A DNA stretch of 12,175 bases from Propionibacteriaceae bacterium (GTDB lineage: Bacteria > Actinomycetota > Actinomycetes > Propionibacteriales > Propionibacteriaceae), in NCBI GenBank assembly GCA_031260385.1, contig JAIRKB010000240.1:1-12175 (forward strand). Reading direction: 5' to 3'. Position 1 is the stretch's first letter. Every line of letters begins with the position of its first letter. Under the pieces are notes generated by a model. The model was not told the origin of the DNA. It did not search any database and saw only the letters and a list, made by a program, of their open reading frames with translations. A program made the position numbers and the translations under genes. This document shows, piece after piece, positions 5,310-12,175 of this stretch.

Positions 5310-8300
5310 GAGATGATCTCCGCATCGCAAGTGTCCTTAACTCGCTGCATCAAGGCGGTGAGTTCCGGGGTTATGGTCAAGGAGTCTAGGGCCCCTGGCT
5401 TCATCCGCGAGACCTCCAGCGCTTCGCCATCGACGACGATCGTCGCCTGTTCGAAGATGGCCGGTAGCTCCTGATAGCAGGTCGCACAATTCGTACATTT
5501 CGGCAGGTCCGCCTCTGCTAGCCAGATCGGCCGGTCAGTCGCCGGGGTGGCAATCAACTCCGCCATCTGCGGTGGCACCACCGGCGCAGCGACCCCCACC
5601 ACGGAAGCGGGGCCAAAGCTTGGCATCACCACCGAAGCCGGATCCTTAGCCGTGGCCAGACTAGCCAGCGCCCGAGCGATCTCATCAATCGCTTGCTCGC
5701 GGTCATCTTGGACGGAGTCCAACTCCTCGCGCAAGTTAGCTAGGGCCTTGGCGGCATCGGCGGCTTGCATCTTGGTCTCGCGCCCCGCTAGGAAGCGCAG
5801 GAGCTGCCAATACTGCTGACGATCCTCAACCAGATCGACGATCCCAGCCTTAACCGCGATCCGAACCAAAGCCCCATCGGCGTCGGTGGTCACGATATAG
5901 GCAGTCCGCCCGGCCCGGGCTTCCGCGGTCAGCTCCACATACTCCGCAATCGGCGTCGGGTTCGGCGCATCGGGAGCGAGGGGATAGAACTGCTTGGCGA
6001 ACCGGATCTCCGAGTAAGCAAAGTCGGCCGGAGTGTAGGGAATGGACATCACCTTGGTCGCCCCATCAGCATCAACATACTTCAGATTCTGGGTCGCCCA
6101 GGGCTTGTCGAGCTCAGGGTTGCCTTCCAAGGAGAGGCGTTCAGCGATGGTCTTGCCCGCCCGGGGATCGTGGACGAACAAGGGCGCGATCCGCGAGCGA
6201 ACCGCCAAGCGCGCCTGGGCATTCGACAGATCATCGGCAAAACCCTGCTCGAACCCGCAGGGGGTGTAGACCTGCAACAGGCCAGCCCCTTCCGGATAGG
6301 TAATGAAGCGCGACACCGCCGCCAGGTAATGAGCGTGGTAAGCGGTTGACAGACTGGCAGCGTAAACCCGCGGATGGAGGGCTGCGATGAGACCGAGTTC
6401 CTTGCGGCGTTCCTTCTTACCGGGATGGGTTGACCCATGCCGAGCGAGGTCGGAGTTTTGACCGGTGAAGGAGGCCGTCGAAGCCTGCCCACCAGTGTTC
6501 GAGTAAACCCCAGTGTCCAGAACCAGCATCTTCACCGGCGCGCCAGCCGTCAGCACCCGCGACAAGGCCCCAAAGCCAATATCAAAGGCCGCGCCATCAC
6601 CAGAGATCGTCAGAACCAGCGGCAAGCCGGCGATTTCCTCATCAGTGAAGTCGCGCCAGGTCAAACGGGCCAAGGCTTTGTCGTCAACACCAGGGATAAA
6701 GGAGTCATTCAACTCCAAGTCGGCGATCCGGCGAGCCTGAACCTCTGCCACATACTTCGAAACCAGACCTTCGAAGATACCGATGGCGCTGGCTTGGGCA
6801 TCCTGGAACAAGGAGTTGAACCAGGGATGATTGAACGGATTCGATGGGAAGGTTGAGCTGTAGACCGACGAGCAACCAGTCGAGTTGACGATTACGGTCG
6901 GCGAGGGACCTTGCCCGGTCGGCCCGGCTTCGTACGACCACAAGCTCGCTTCCAGTTGGGTGAGAGCGGCGTTGATCCGGGCTGCCCGATCACCGGTGAC
7001 GGTCTGGGCCTTGTCGGTCAGCTTCTCGACTAGATCGGTCAACTCGGTGACCCGACTGGCGTATTTCTCTTGACCCAAGGACTGAGCCAAGGCCATCACC
7101 AGGTGGGTGGCGGTAACCTCGCCACATCCCCGACAGGCCCCATGGCCCCCGGCGAGTGCGAAGTAGTTATTGCGATCGAGTAGGACCCGCTTAGCATCGC
7201 CGCCCGGCTTGGCCGCACCAGCGGTCAAACGCTTAGGCGTGTTCGGTAGGTCAATCAAGCGGACGAAGGTGGACTCCATCGTCGCCATCCCGGACTCAGT
7301 CTGAACCACTGTGCTCAATGCCCCCGGCCCGCAGACCTCAACACATTGCAGACAGCCCGTACACTTCCAGGGATCGATCACCAGCGAGTAGAGCACGCCA
7401 GAGCCGGATTCTTGCTTTTCCGGAACATCAAAGAGCGAACGAATCCGACCGGTGGGGTAGGTCTCCAGTTCGGCGACCACTAGCTCTAGCGCCCCGTCGC
7501 TCAGCCCAGGCACCACGTCGGCGGCGAGCCGGACGGCTTCTGGAAGCGACTTCAAGGCCGTGTCAGCCACCAGCTTCTCGCGGACGGCTTGGCTTAGGGC
7601 GTCGAGGGCCCCCAATAGCGCCGCCTTGTCGATCTCCTCGACCGCCGCCACGCGGATCGCCCGACCGAGCAGGTCGGAGATCTCATGGGCTTGGGACGGA
7701 ATCGCGGAATCCGGGCAGGCCAACGCGCATTCGAGACAAGCCGTACACTTCGTCAGATCAACGACCGGCACTTCGCGACGGAACAAGCCTTTGTTCTTGG
7801 CCGCACCAGTTCCATTCGGAATGAACAAACCAGTGCCCGGCAGGATCGGCGCCTGGCCAGCCCAGCCTTCCCGGAAGGGGCGGCCGAGCATATCGTCGAA
7901 GTAGGCCGGATCGTACATCCCTGTAGGCGTCGACCCCGTCGAAGGCACAAGGGCACCGGACAGAACCGGAATCTTCGCCCCACCAGTCTCGTCACTGGTG
8001 GCGAACTCCTCAGCGGTGTAATCAACCACCTTGGTCGCCCCAATCGCCTCAATGATCACATCGAGGTTGGCGTTAACGACGGCATCGCCTTGCGAGCCGA
8101 ACTTCTTGACCAGCTCTTCGCGAACCTGGTCTTGGATCTGGCTGGGTTCACCCAAGTTCAGGCGATCAACATGCCCGATCATGGCGCCGATGAAAGCGAT
8201 ACCCATCATGCGGGTCTCCAAGGAGGCGGTCGGAGCGTGGGTCTTCGCCACGGCGAAGGCATCGATCACTAGGAAGCGAATCTGCTTGTCAGTAAGCTCT

Positions 8301-10243
8301 TGACGAGCCGCAGCGGGCAGAGAACGCCAGACTTCGAGTGGAGTCTCGGCGCTTTGCATGATGAAGGTTCCACCGTTGACTAGTCCGCGCAGCGGGCGTT
8401 CGTGGTGGAAGACCTTGTGGTCGGGCGAGATGACAACCTCGACCTCTTCTAGGCTGGCATTGGTGAACAGCACCGGCTCAGGAGACAAGGTGATATAGAA
8501 GTTGGTGGCCGCCCCGGACTTTTCCGAGCCATATTTCGGCGCTGACTTCGAGTGCATCTTGAGCATGCCAGCCAGCATGTCGGTGAGCAGTTTGCCGGTC
8601 GCGACCGTGCCATACCCACCAACCGAATGAAAGCGAATCCGCAGCGCCTCGGCCGGTAGCAGACCAGCCGGGTTCGGCCCGGTCGGCAGGGCCATCGCTT
8701 CGGTCTCCGGGTAAGCGGCCCGCAAGCGATCTTGGAGGCTTGCCAGAGTGTCTGTCGCCGGGTTCTTGACGAAGAACTGAGTGCCGACATAGATCAGCGG
8801 GGCTTTCGGGCCATCAACCATGTTCTGGACCACCGCGATCAGGTCGCGCGGCTGAACATCATGGGAACCGAGACCAAAGATCGCCGTTGTCAGCGTCAGG
8901 TCAGCAGCGCTGCGGCCAGCCTCAAAGAGGGCGCGCTTGACGGCAGTCGCCAGAGCGGTCTCTTCGGAGCGTTCCAGGATCGTCACCTGCTTGGCACCCG
9001 CTAGGGCGGCGACCAGTTCCTGGTTGGGGAAGGGGTTAAGCAGTTTGACGGAAACCACCGCCACCTTGATCCCTTGGCTTTCGAAGTACGGCAGAAGGGC
9101 CCGGCAGTCATCGGTGATGGACCCGAGTCCAACCAAGACCAACTCGGCGTCTTCGGGACCATACTTCTTTACCGGAGCATAATCGCGCCCGGTTAGCTCG
9201 GCATACTCCGCCATCGCCTGACGAACCAAGCTAGGCACGGCAGATGCGAAGTGGGTCCGGTGGTCAGCGGCCCCAGCTTGGAAGTCGGGTTGGTTTTGCA
9301 CCCCGCCGGCCAAACCCGGGTTATCCTGATCGACAATCGCCGGCACGCGGGGACGCGTCCCCTTCTGCCAGGCTCCCTTCCAGGCTCGCCGCCATTGGGC
9401 GCGCAGCGACTCGGGGAGGTGGACCTCGGTCAGCGGTTCGAGGATGCCGTCATTGTCGGCTTCGACCGCTTCGGGGTTCTGGTTTAGGTGAACCCGCAAG
9501 GCCTCCAGGCCTTCTTCGGTGATCTGGTCTTGCCGGGCTTTCAGCCAGTTGGTTAGGTAGTCGACGCGTCCCTTGGCCCCAAACAACACCTCTTGAGCGA
9601 CGGTTGGGCAGGGGATTCGTCCTGCCGGATCGCCGAGATAGTCTTTGAGGAGTTCCGGTTCCGGCAGCATGACTTCACTCATGACATGGCTGGTGGCGAA
9701 CCCGTCCATGGCGTTGGCCACCGGGATCAGCGACAGCGCACTCGTACGATAGGCAATCGCCGCCAGGTCGGCGGCCTCCTGCGGATCGGAACCGAATAAC
9801 ACGGTGTAGCCGGTTGGGAGCAGGGCATAGACATCGTCATGTCCAGCCATTACATTAAGCGAGTGGCGGGTGACCACCCGGGCAGCCATCTGGAGGACGA
9901 AGCCACCGATCTTCTTCCCAGCGGTAACATAGTGGCCCTCCATCGCATAGAGGATGCCTTGCGAAGACGAAGCGTTGGAGACGTAGTTCCCACCGGTCAT
10001 CGCGGCGGCTAGCGCCCCCGACTGAGCGGAATGCTCGCCCTCAGCCTCGACAAAGAATGGATGTTTACCCCAAACATTGAGCTGCCCGTCAGCTCGACTC
10101 GCTTCAAAGATTTCGGCTATCTCCGTTGACGGTGTGATGGGGTAGCCGATTACCCCGCCGCACACTTGACCCATCACGTAGGCAACGGCTCCATTGCCGT
10201 TGATTACTTCAGATATTCCTGGAAATTGAGGGTGCTCACGCAT
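5306..10243 (-). CDS. Giant pyruvate-type 2-oxoacid:ferredoxin oxidoreductase with C-terminal ferredoxin domain
   Basis: A 1645-residue single-chain enzyme; ordinary PFOR is about 1200. It should oxidise a 2-oxoacid with CoA to acyl-CoA and CO2 and pass electrons to ferredoxin. Domain order is that of PFOR: TPP pyrimidine domain (about 10-230; GYPITPST 33-40, Glu70, Arg122, DGFATSH 180-186), transketolase-C-like domain (362-480), gamma domain (535-735), a two-cluster ferredoxin domain (Cys833, 836, 839, 843 and Cys961, 964, 967, 971), and the TPP diphosphate domain (1025-1420) with GHGACRGCGE (Cys1037, 1040), Cys1124, GDG 1215-1217, DTGVYSNTGG, and Cys1329 as probable fourth ligand of the proximal cluster. 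Insertions lie at about 235-360, 844-950 and 1055-1115. After a helical linker (1430-1560), an added ferredoxin domain has Cys1583, 1586, 1589 and Cys1639. Pyruvate is the likeliest substrate, but other 2-oxoacids cannot be excluded. Start: AAGGAG at 10250-10255, six bases before the ATG. It is the first gene of the operon with the flavoprotein. Confidence 0.93.
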   Translation of the reverse strand: MREHPQFPGISEVINGNGAVAYVMGQVCGGVIGYPITPSTEIAEIFEASRADGQLNVWGKHPFFVEAEGEHSAQSGALAAAMTGGNYVSNASSSQGILYAMEGHYVTAGKKIGGFVLQMAARVVTRHSLNVMAGHDDVYALLPTGYTVLFGSDPQEAADLAAIAYRTSALSLIPVANAMDGFATSHVMSEVMLPEPELLKDYLGDPAGRIPCPTVAQEVLFGAKGRVDYLTNWLKARQDQITEEGLEALRVHLNQNPEAVEADNDGILEPLTEVHLPESLRAQWRRAWKGAWQKGTRPRVPAIVDQDNPGLAGGVQNQPDFQAGAADHRTHFASAVPSLVRQAMAEYAELTGRDYAPVKKYGPEDAELVLVGLGSITDDCRALLPYFESQGIKVAVVSVKLLNPFPNQELVAALAGAKQVTILERSEETALATAVKRALFEAGRSAADLTLTTAIFGLGSHDVQPRDLIAVVQNMVDGPKAPLIYVGTQFFVKNPATDTLASLQDRLRAAYPETEAMALPTGPNPAGLLPAEALRIRFHSVGGYGTVATGKLLTDMLAGMLKMHSKSAPKYGSEKSGAATNFYITLSPEPVLFTNASLEEVEVVISPDHKVFHHERPLRGLVNGGTFIMQSAETPLEVWRSLPAAARQELTDKQIRFLVIDAFAVAKTHAPTASLETRMMGIAFIGAMIGHVDRLNLGEPSQIQDQVREELVKKFGSQGDAVVNANLDVIIEAIGATKVVDYTAEEFATSDETGGAKIPVLSGALVPSTGSTPTGMYDPAYFDDMLGRPFREGWAGQAPILPGTGLFIPNGTGAAKNKGLFRREVPVVDLTKCTACLECALACPDSAIPSQAHEISDLLGRAIRVAAVEEIDKAALLGALDALSQAVREKLVADTALKSLPEAVRLAADVVPGLSDGALELVVAELETYPTGRIRSLFDVPEKQESGSGVLYSLVIDPWKCTGCLQCVEVCGPGALSTVVQTESGMATMESTFVRLIDLPNTPKRLTAGAAKPGGDAKRVLLDRNNYFALAGGHGACRGCGEVTATHLVMALAQSLGQEKYASRVTELTDLVEKLTDKAQTVTGDRAARINAALTQLEASLWSYEAGPTGQGPSPTVIVNSTGCSSVYSSTFPSNPFNHPWFNSLFQDAQASAIGIFEGLVSKYVAEVQARRIADLELNDSFIPGVDDKALARLTWRDFTDEEIAGLPLVLTISGDGAAFDIGFGALSRVLTAGAPVKMLVLDTGVYSNTGGQASTASFTGQNSDLARHGSTHPGKKERRKELGLIAALHPRVYAASLSTAYHAHYLAAVSRFITYPEGAGLLQVYTPCGFEQGFADDLSNAQARLAVRSRIAPLFVHDPRAGKTIAERLSLEGNPELDKPWATQNLKYVDADGATKVMSIPYTPADFAYSEIRFAKQFYPLAPDAPNPTPIAEYVELTAEARAGRTAYIVTTDADGALVRIAVKAGIVDLVEDRQQYWQLLRFLAGRETKMQAADAAKALANLREELDSVQDDREQAIDEIARALASLATAKDPASVVMPSFGPASVVGVAAPVVPPQMAELIATPATDRPIWLAEADLPKCTNCATCYQELPAIFEQATIVVDGEALEVSRMKPGALDSLTITPELTALMQRVKDTCDAEIIS

Positions 10244-10249
10244 ACCTTT

Positions 10250-10255
10250 CTCCTT
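10250..10255 (-). promoter_or_regulatory. Strong ribosome-binding site of the oxidoreductase operon
   Basis: AAGGAG on the minus strand, six bases before the ATG at 10243. It is the most complete Shine-Dalgarno sequence in the window and fixes this start. Confidence 0.75.
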
Positions 10256-10279
10256 TTCTGGCAGTCCCGATCTGCACGG

Positions 10280-10307
10280 ATGTTATCAGGTCCTCGTTAC
10301 AGTAAAG
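10280..10307 (-). promoter_or_regulatory. Candidate extended -10 promoter of the oxidoreductase operon
   Basis: Reading leftward, CTTTAC (-35; plus GTAAAG 10302-10307) is followed after 16 bases by TAACAT (-10; plus ATGTTA 10280-10285). The -10 carries the extended TG motif (TGATAACAT). Transcription would start near 10273, giving a leader of about 30 bases with the ribosome site inside it. The -35 coincides with one arm of the inverted repeat at 10302-10359, a position where a bound regulator would block polymerase. Confidence 0.45.
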
Positions 10308-10359
10308 TGTGAGGCCCAAAAATCGGGCCTTAGAGCCCACATTCTCTTATTAACTTTAC
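10302..10359. repeat. Nested inverted repeats in the divergent intergenic region
   Basis: The outer arms are GTAAAGT (10302-10308) and ACTTTAC (10353-10359). Inside them is a perfect 6-bp palindrome, AGGCCC (10312-10317) and GGGCCT (10325-10330), with a 7-base AAAAATC loop. A TTAC-A-GTAA dyad (10298-10306) overlaps the left outer arm. The set lies between the two divergent promoters and could be an operator for one or both. The arms do not match a redox-regulator site that I recognise, such as Rex. Confidence 0.45.
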
Positions 10360-10435
10360 AGGCGTGCGGAAGGGTTAGCTCCTGAGATGGGAATTTATCA
10401 AGATTTATTGCCGCGCTCCGGCGCTTGACCAGCGG

Positions 10436-10444
10436 TGTTAAACT
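10436..10444 (+). promoter_or_regulatory. Extended -10 giving a leaderless transcript
   Basis: TGT-TAAACT fits TGN-TANNNT. The hexamer ends at 10444, and seven bases later comes the A of the ATG at 10452. A transcript start at this distance would coincide with the start codon, and no Shine-Dalgarno sequence precedes it, as expected for a leaderless message. A TTGACC at 10425-10430 is too close (8 bases) to be its -35. Confidence 0.6.
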
Positions 10445-10451
10445 TGCCTCG

Positions 10452-11300
10452 ATGATTAACGCGCGGCTACTGGTCAGTGGCGCCGAGTTCTTTTCACTTG
10501 AGGCGCCGATCAATCCCTATTACGACACCAAGGTGGTTCAACGCGCTCGAGCGCTCGAGGACCATCGTCAGATTCGAGCGGGGTTTGACGCCGCTGGTAT
10601 TGAGGTGGTCACCGTGCCAGCACCGGCTGGGGCTCAGGACGGGGTTTATACCGCTAACTGGGCTTTAGTACGCGATGGCAGAGCCTTACTCTCCCGTTTA
10701 CCGAATGCCCGTCAGATCGAGGAAGCCCACGCCGAGCGGGTCTTGACCGACCTCGGTATCACCGTTAGCCACATTCCTGAAGACTGGCATTTCTCTGGCC
10801 AGGGTGACGCCCTCGCGGCTGGTCGGTATCTGCTCGCCGGGCAAGGCTACCGTTCGGACCGGCGCGCCCAAAGGTTTGCCGCCGAGTTTTTCGATCTCGA
10901 GTTGGTTCAACTCCAAGCCCTCCCGGAACGCGACGCGGCTGGGCAGCCGGTTATTAACACTGCGAGCGGTTGGCCCGACTCTTTCTTCTACGATATTGAT
11001 CTGGCGATCGCTGTCTTACGCCCAGACCTCATCGCTTATTGCCCGACGGCCCTTGACGAGGCCTCTTGCCGCCGCCTTGCCGACCTGGATTTGGAGCTGA
11101 TTGAGGTCTCGGAAGCCGAAGCCACCAACGGTCTCGCCTGTAATCTGGTCTCGACGGGGGACACAGTGGTTATGAGTGCTAACGCTCCCGATCTCGCGGC
11201 GGAACTTCGTGCTAGAGACTTCCGGGTTATCACCCCACGCGTCGAAGAGCTAACCCGCGGCGGCGGTTTCATCCGCTGTGTCTCGCTTACCCTTGATTAA
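10452..11300 (+). CDS. Amidinotransferase / dimethylarginine hydrolase-fold protein
   Basis: A 282-residue protein of the pentein (guanidine-modifying) fold, of usual length for bacterial dimethylarginine dimethylaminohydrolase or related arginine hydrolases. Visible family marks are the substrate-side acid motif QDGVYTANWALV (62-73), HFSGQGDAL (113-121, the usual E/GxGD segment), ATNGLACNLVS (224-234), and GGGFIRCVSL (270-279), in which Cys276 fits the catalytic nucleophile. The central segment that normally carries the catalytic His (a motif like YHLDTAL) reads FYDIDLAI (179-186), with Asp181 where His is expected. Thus the call to an active hydrolase is open: it may act on another guanidino or ureido compound, or on none. 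The start at 10452 is chosen over the TTG at 10425 because the promoter -10 lies seven bases before it. It is divergent from the oxidoreductase operon and convergent, 29 bases apart, with the DUF3566 gene. I see no terminator hairpin in that gap. Confidence 0.75.
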   Translation: MINARLLVSGAEFFSLEAPINPYYDTKVVQRARALEDHRQIRAGFDAAGIEVVTVPAPAGAQDGVYTANWALVRDGRALLSRLPNARQIEEAHAERVLTDLGITVSHIPEDWHFSGQGDALAAGRYLLAGQGYRSDRRAQRFAAEFFDLELVQLQALPERDAAGQPVINTASGWPDSFFYDIDLAIAVLRPDLIAYCPTALDEASCRRLADLDLELIEVSEAEATNGLACNLVSTGDTVVMSANAPDLAAELRARDFRVITPRVEELTRGGGFIRCVSLTLD

Positions 11301-11329
11301 GGTCGCCCCTCGATTACGGTCGCTCGGGA

Positions 11330-11995
11330 TCAGTCCTCGGCCATCGTCACTTCGATGCCACCCATGACCACCGCGGCGAGGTTATACAGGAAGGCAAAGA
11401 CCGTGGCCAATGCCGTCATGATCACCACGTTGACCGCCCCAATCAGGGCCGCAAAAGCCGTGGCTCGCGTGGTATTAATTAGCTCCTTAATATTGAAGCT
11501 ACCCGCTGTTTCGGGAGAGGCGAAGACCTGGGCGATGCCGGTGTTGATGGCGTCATAGAGGTCGGTCGCTTCGAGGATGGTGAAGATGATCCAGATGGAG
11601 ACGATGAGCATGATCCAGGCGGCCACTGAGAAGAGCAAAGCGATCTTCATCACCGACCAAGGGTCAACCCGGGAGACCCGCAAGCGGGCGCGCCGGGTGT
11701 TCTTGCCCGGCTTCGGGCGCGGCGTGGTCGCCGGCTTCGGCGTTGACGGCTTGGGGGTTGACACCCGGGATTCTGCTGCCATCACTGGCGCGGCCATCGC
11801 CTGGGTGGCGAGGGGATCGGCACCTAGTGGGGCGGCAGGGGAGTCGAACTGAGCCGGGGTTTGGATCTCCCCTGGGTCCTTGGGGCCGCTCGTCATCCGC
11901 TTGACTCGATTCTTCAGGCTCTGGGCAATGTTCACCCCAACGCCTGGATCTGAGTCTTTCGCATCAGCGCTCGCAGGATCAAAGTTGTCTATCAT
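11330..11995 (-). CDS. DUF3566 transmembrane protein
   Basis: A 221-residue membrane protein. The N-terminal 100 residues are polar and low in complexity, rich in Pro, Ala, Ser, Thr and Lys (for instance TPKPSTPKPATTPRPKPGK, 80-98), and look disordered and cytoplasmic. The basic patch RRARLRVSRVDPWSVMK (101-117) opens the DUF3566 domain, followed by a membrane helix at about 118-140, a short polar loop of about 40 residues, and a second long hydrophobic segment at about 180-211. This topology and the RVDPWSVMK entry are characteristic of the family, whose function is unknown. In actinobacteria it usually lies directly downstream of gyrA; the gene upstream of it here is outside the window to the right. 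The ATG at 11995 is preferred over an upstream start because AGGAGA (12002-12007) precedes it by six bases, and the 47 residues gained upstream look non-coding. Confidence 0.88.
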   Translation of the reverse strand: MIDNFDPASADAKDSDPGVGVNIAQSLKNRVKRMTSGPKDPGEIQTPAQFDSPAAPLGADPLATQAMAAPVMAAESRVSTPKPSTPKPATTPRPKPGKNTRRARLRVSRVDPWSVMKIALLFSVAAWIMLIVSIWIIFTILEATDLYDAINTGIAQVFASPETAGSFNIKELINTTRATAFAALIGAVNVVIMTALATVFAFLYNLAAVVMGGIEVTMAED

Positions 11996-12049
11996 CGCCG
12001 TTCTCCTGTCATCGATTCCAACCTCGTTACGCCCCGTGCCCCCCATACC

Positions 12050-12058
12050 TGTGGATAA
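12050..12058 (-). promoter_or_regulatory. Second perfect DnaA box (TTATCCACA on minus)
   Basis: TGTGGATAA on plus equals TTATCCACA on minus, again followed by GG. It lies about 55 bases upstream of the DUF3566 start, between the candidate promoter and the ribosome site, where DnaA binding could repress the gene. DUF3566 genes are often near the origin, so the site is in a plausible neighbourhood. Confidence 0.55.
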
Positions 12059-12083
12059 GTGTTGGCGCGCGGTGCCGCATAAG

Positions 12084-12111
12084 ACTTTACCCGATCCGGG
12101 CCGTTTCGTAA
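12084..12111 (-). promoter_or_regulatory. Weak candidate promoter for the DUF3566 gene
   Basis: On minus, TTACGA (plus 12106-12111) and TAAAGT (plus 12084-12089) are 16 bases apart; TAAAGT fits TANNNT. An alternative -35, TTGACC, lies at 12131-12136 with a poorer -10 (TGTTAC). A small CCCC-TGC-GGGG hairpin at 12140-12150 could end the upstream transcript. No coding sequence is clear from 11996 to 12175. Confidence 0.3.
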
Positions 12112-12175
12112 CATTCCCGTCCAGTTCTAAGGTCAATCTCCCCTGCGGGGTCTATCGCCCTAGGCAAGGTGTTGG

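Noticed and set aside
7685..8272. Rightward open frame of 195 codons antisense to the PFOR gene
   Set aside because: It is a shadow of a conserved, motif-bearing gene on the other strand.
10425..10444. TTGACC as -35 paired with TAAACT as -10
   Set aside because: The spacer is only 8 bases; the extended TG motif explains the -10 without it.
11996..12136. Upstream extension of the DUF3566 gene to a start at 12136
   Set aside because: A clear AGGAGA precedes the ATG at 11995, and the extension covers a DnaA box and a promoter candidate; its residues are unlike the family.
1..12175. tRNA genes, insertion sequences, CRISPR arrays
   Set aside because: I looked for tRNA arms, transposase motifs and regularly spaced repeats on both strands and saw none; the regular repeats present are the LRR codons.

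Overview
The window looks like chromosomal DNA of a Gram-positive actinobacterium. It is fairly GC-rich. It carries a DUF3566 membrane protein (a family known essentially from actinobacteria, usually beside gyrA near the origin), a transmembrane Hanks-type Ser/Thr kinase, and a single-chain pyruvate-type ferredoxin oxidoreductase. One gene appears to be transcribed from a leaderless extended -10 promoter, which is common in actinobacteria. A facultatively or strictly anaerobic actinobacterium is a reasonable guess from the oxidoreductases, but the genus cannot be set from the sequence alone. I saw no mobile element, CRISPR array, tRNA or rRNA.

Layout, left to right. Positions 1-197 (minus) hold the N-terminal part of a small membrane-anchored protein of TadE/TadG-like appearance, cut by the window edge. 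A 415-base intergenic region follows. It holds a perfect DnaA box, four copies of a CCTGGAG/CTCCAGG word, runs of G and a tandem 14-base duplication. Positions 613-2547 (plus) encode a receptor-like Ser/Thr kinase whose external part is ten leucine-rich repeats of exactly 22 residues, not PASTA domains. A hairpin at 2568-2610 separates it from a convergent two-gene operon.

That operon (minus, 10243 down to 2622) is the centre of the window. The first gene encodes a 1645-residue 2-oxoacid:ferredoxin oxidoreductase with the PFOR domain order, several insertions and an extra single-cluster ferredoxin domain at its C-terminus. The second overlaps it by four bases (ATGA) and encodes an 895-residue flavoprotein: a GltD/NfnL-like half followed by a DHODB/NfnS-like half with a [2Fe-2S] motif. 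The likely reading is a two-polypeptide electron path: 2-oxoacid oxidation, internal Fe-S wires, the tethered ferredoxin, then an Nfn-type flavin module that makes NAD(P)H or bifurcates electrons. The domain identities are visible in the sequence; the electron path and any bifurcation are inference.

Divergent from this operon, positions 10452-11300 (plus) encode an amidinotransferase/dimethylarginine-hydrolase-fold protein that keeps the C-terminal Cys but seems to lack the usual catalytic His. Between the two lies a 208-base region with a nested inverted repeat whose inner-side arm overlaps the predicted -35 of the oxidoreductase operon. Positions 11330-11995 (minus) encode the DUF3566 protein, with a second perfect DnaA box in its upstream region.
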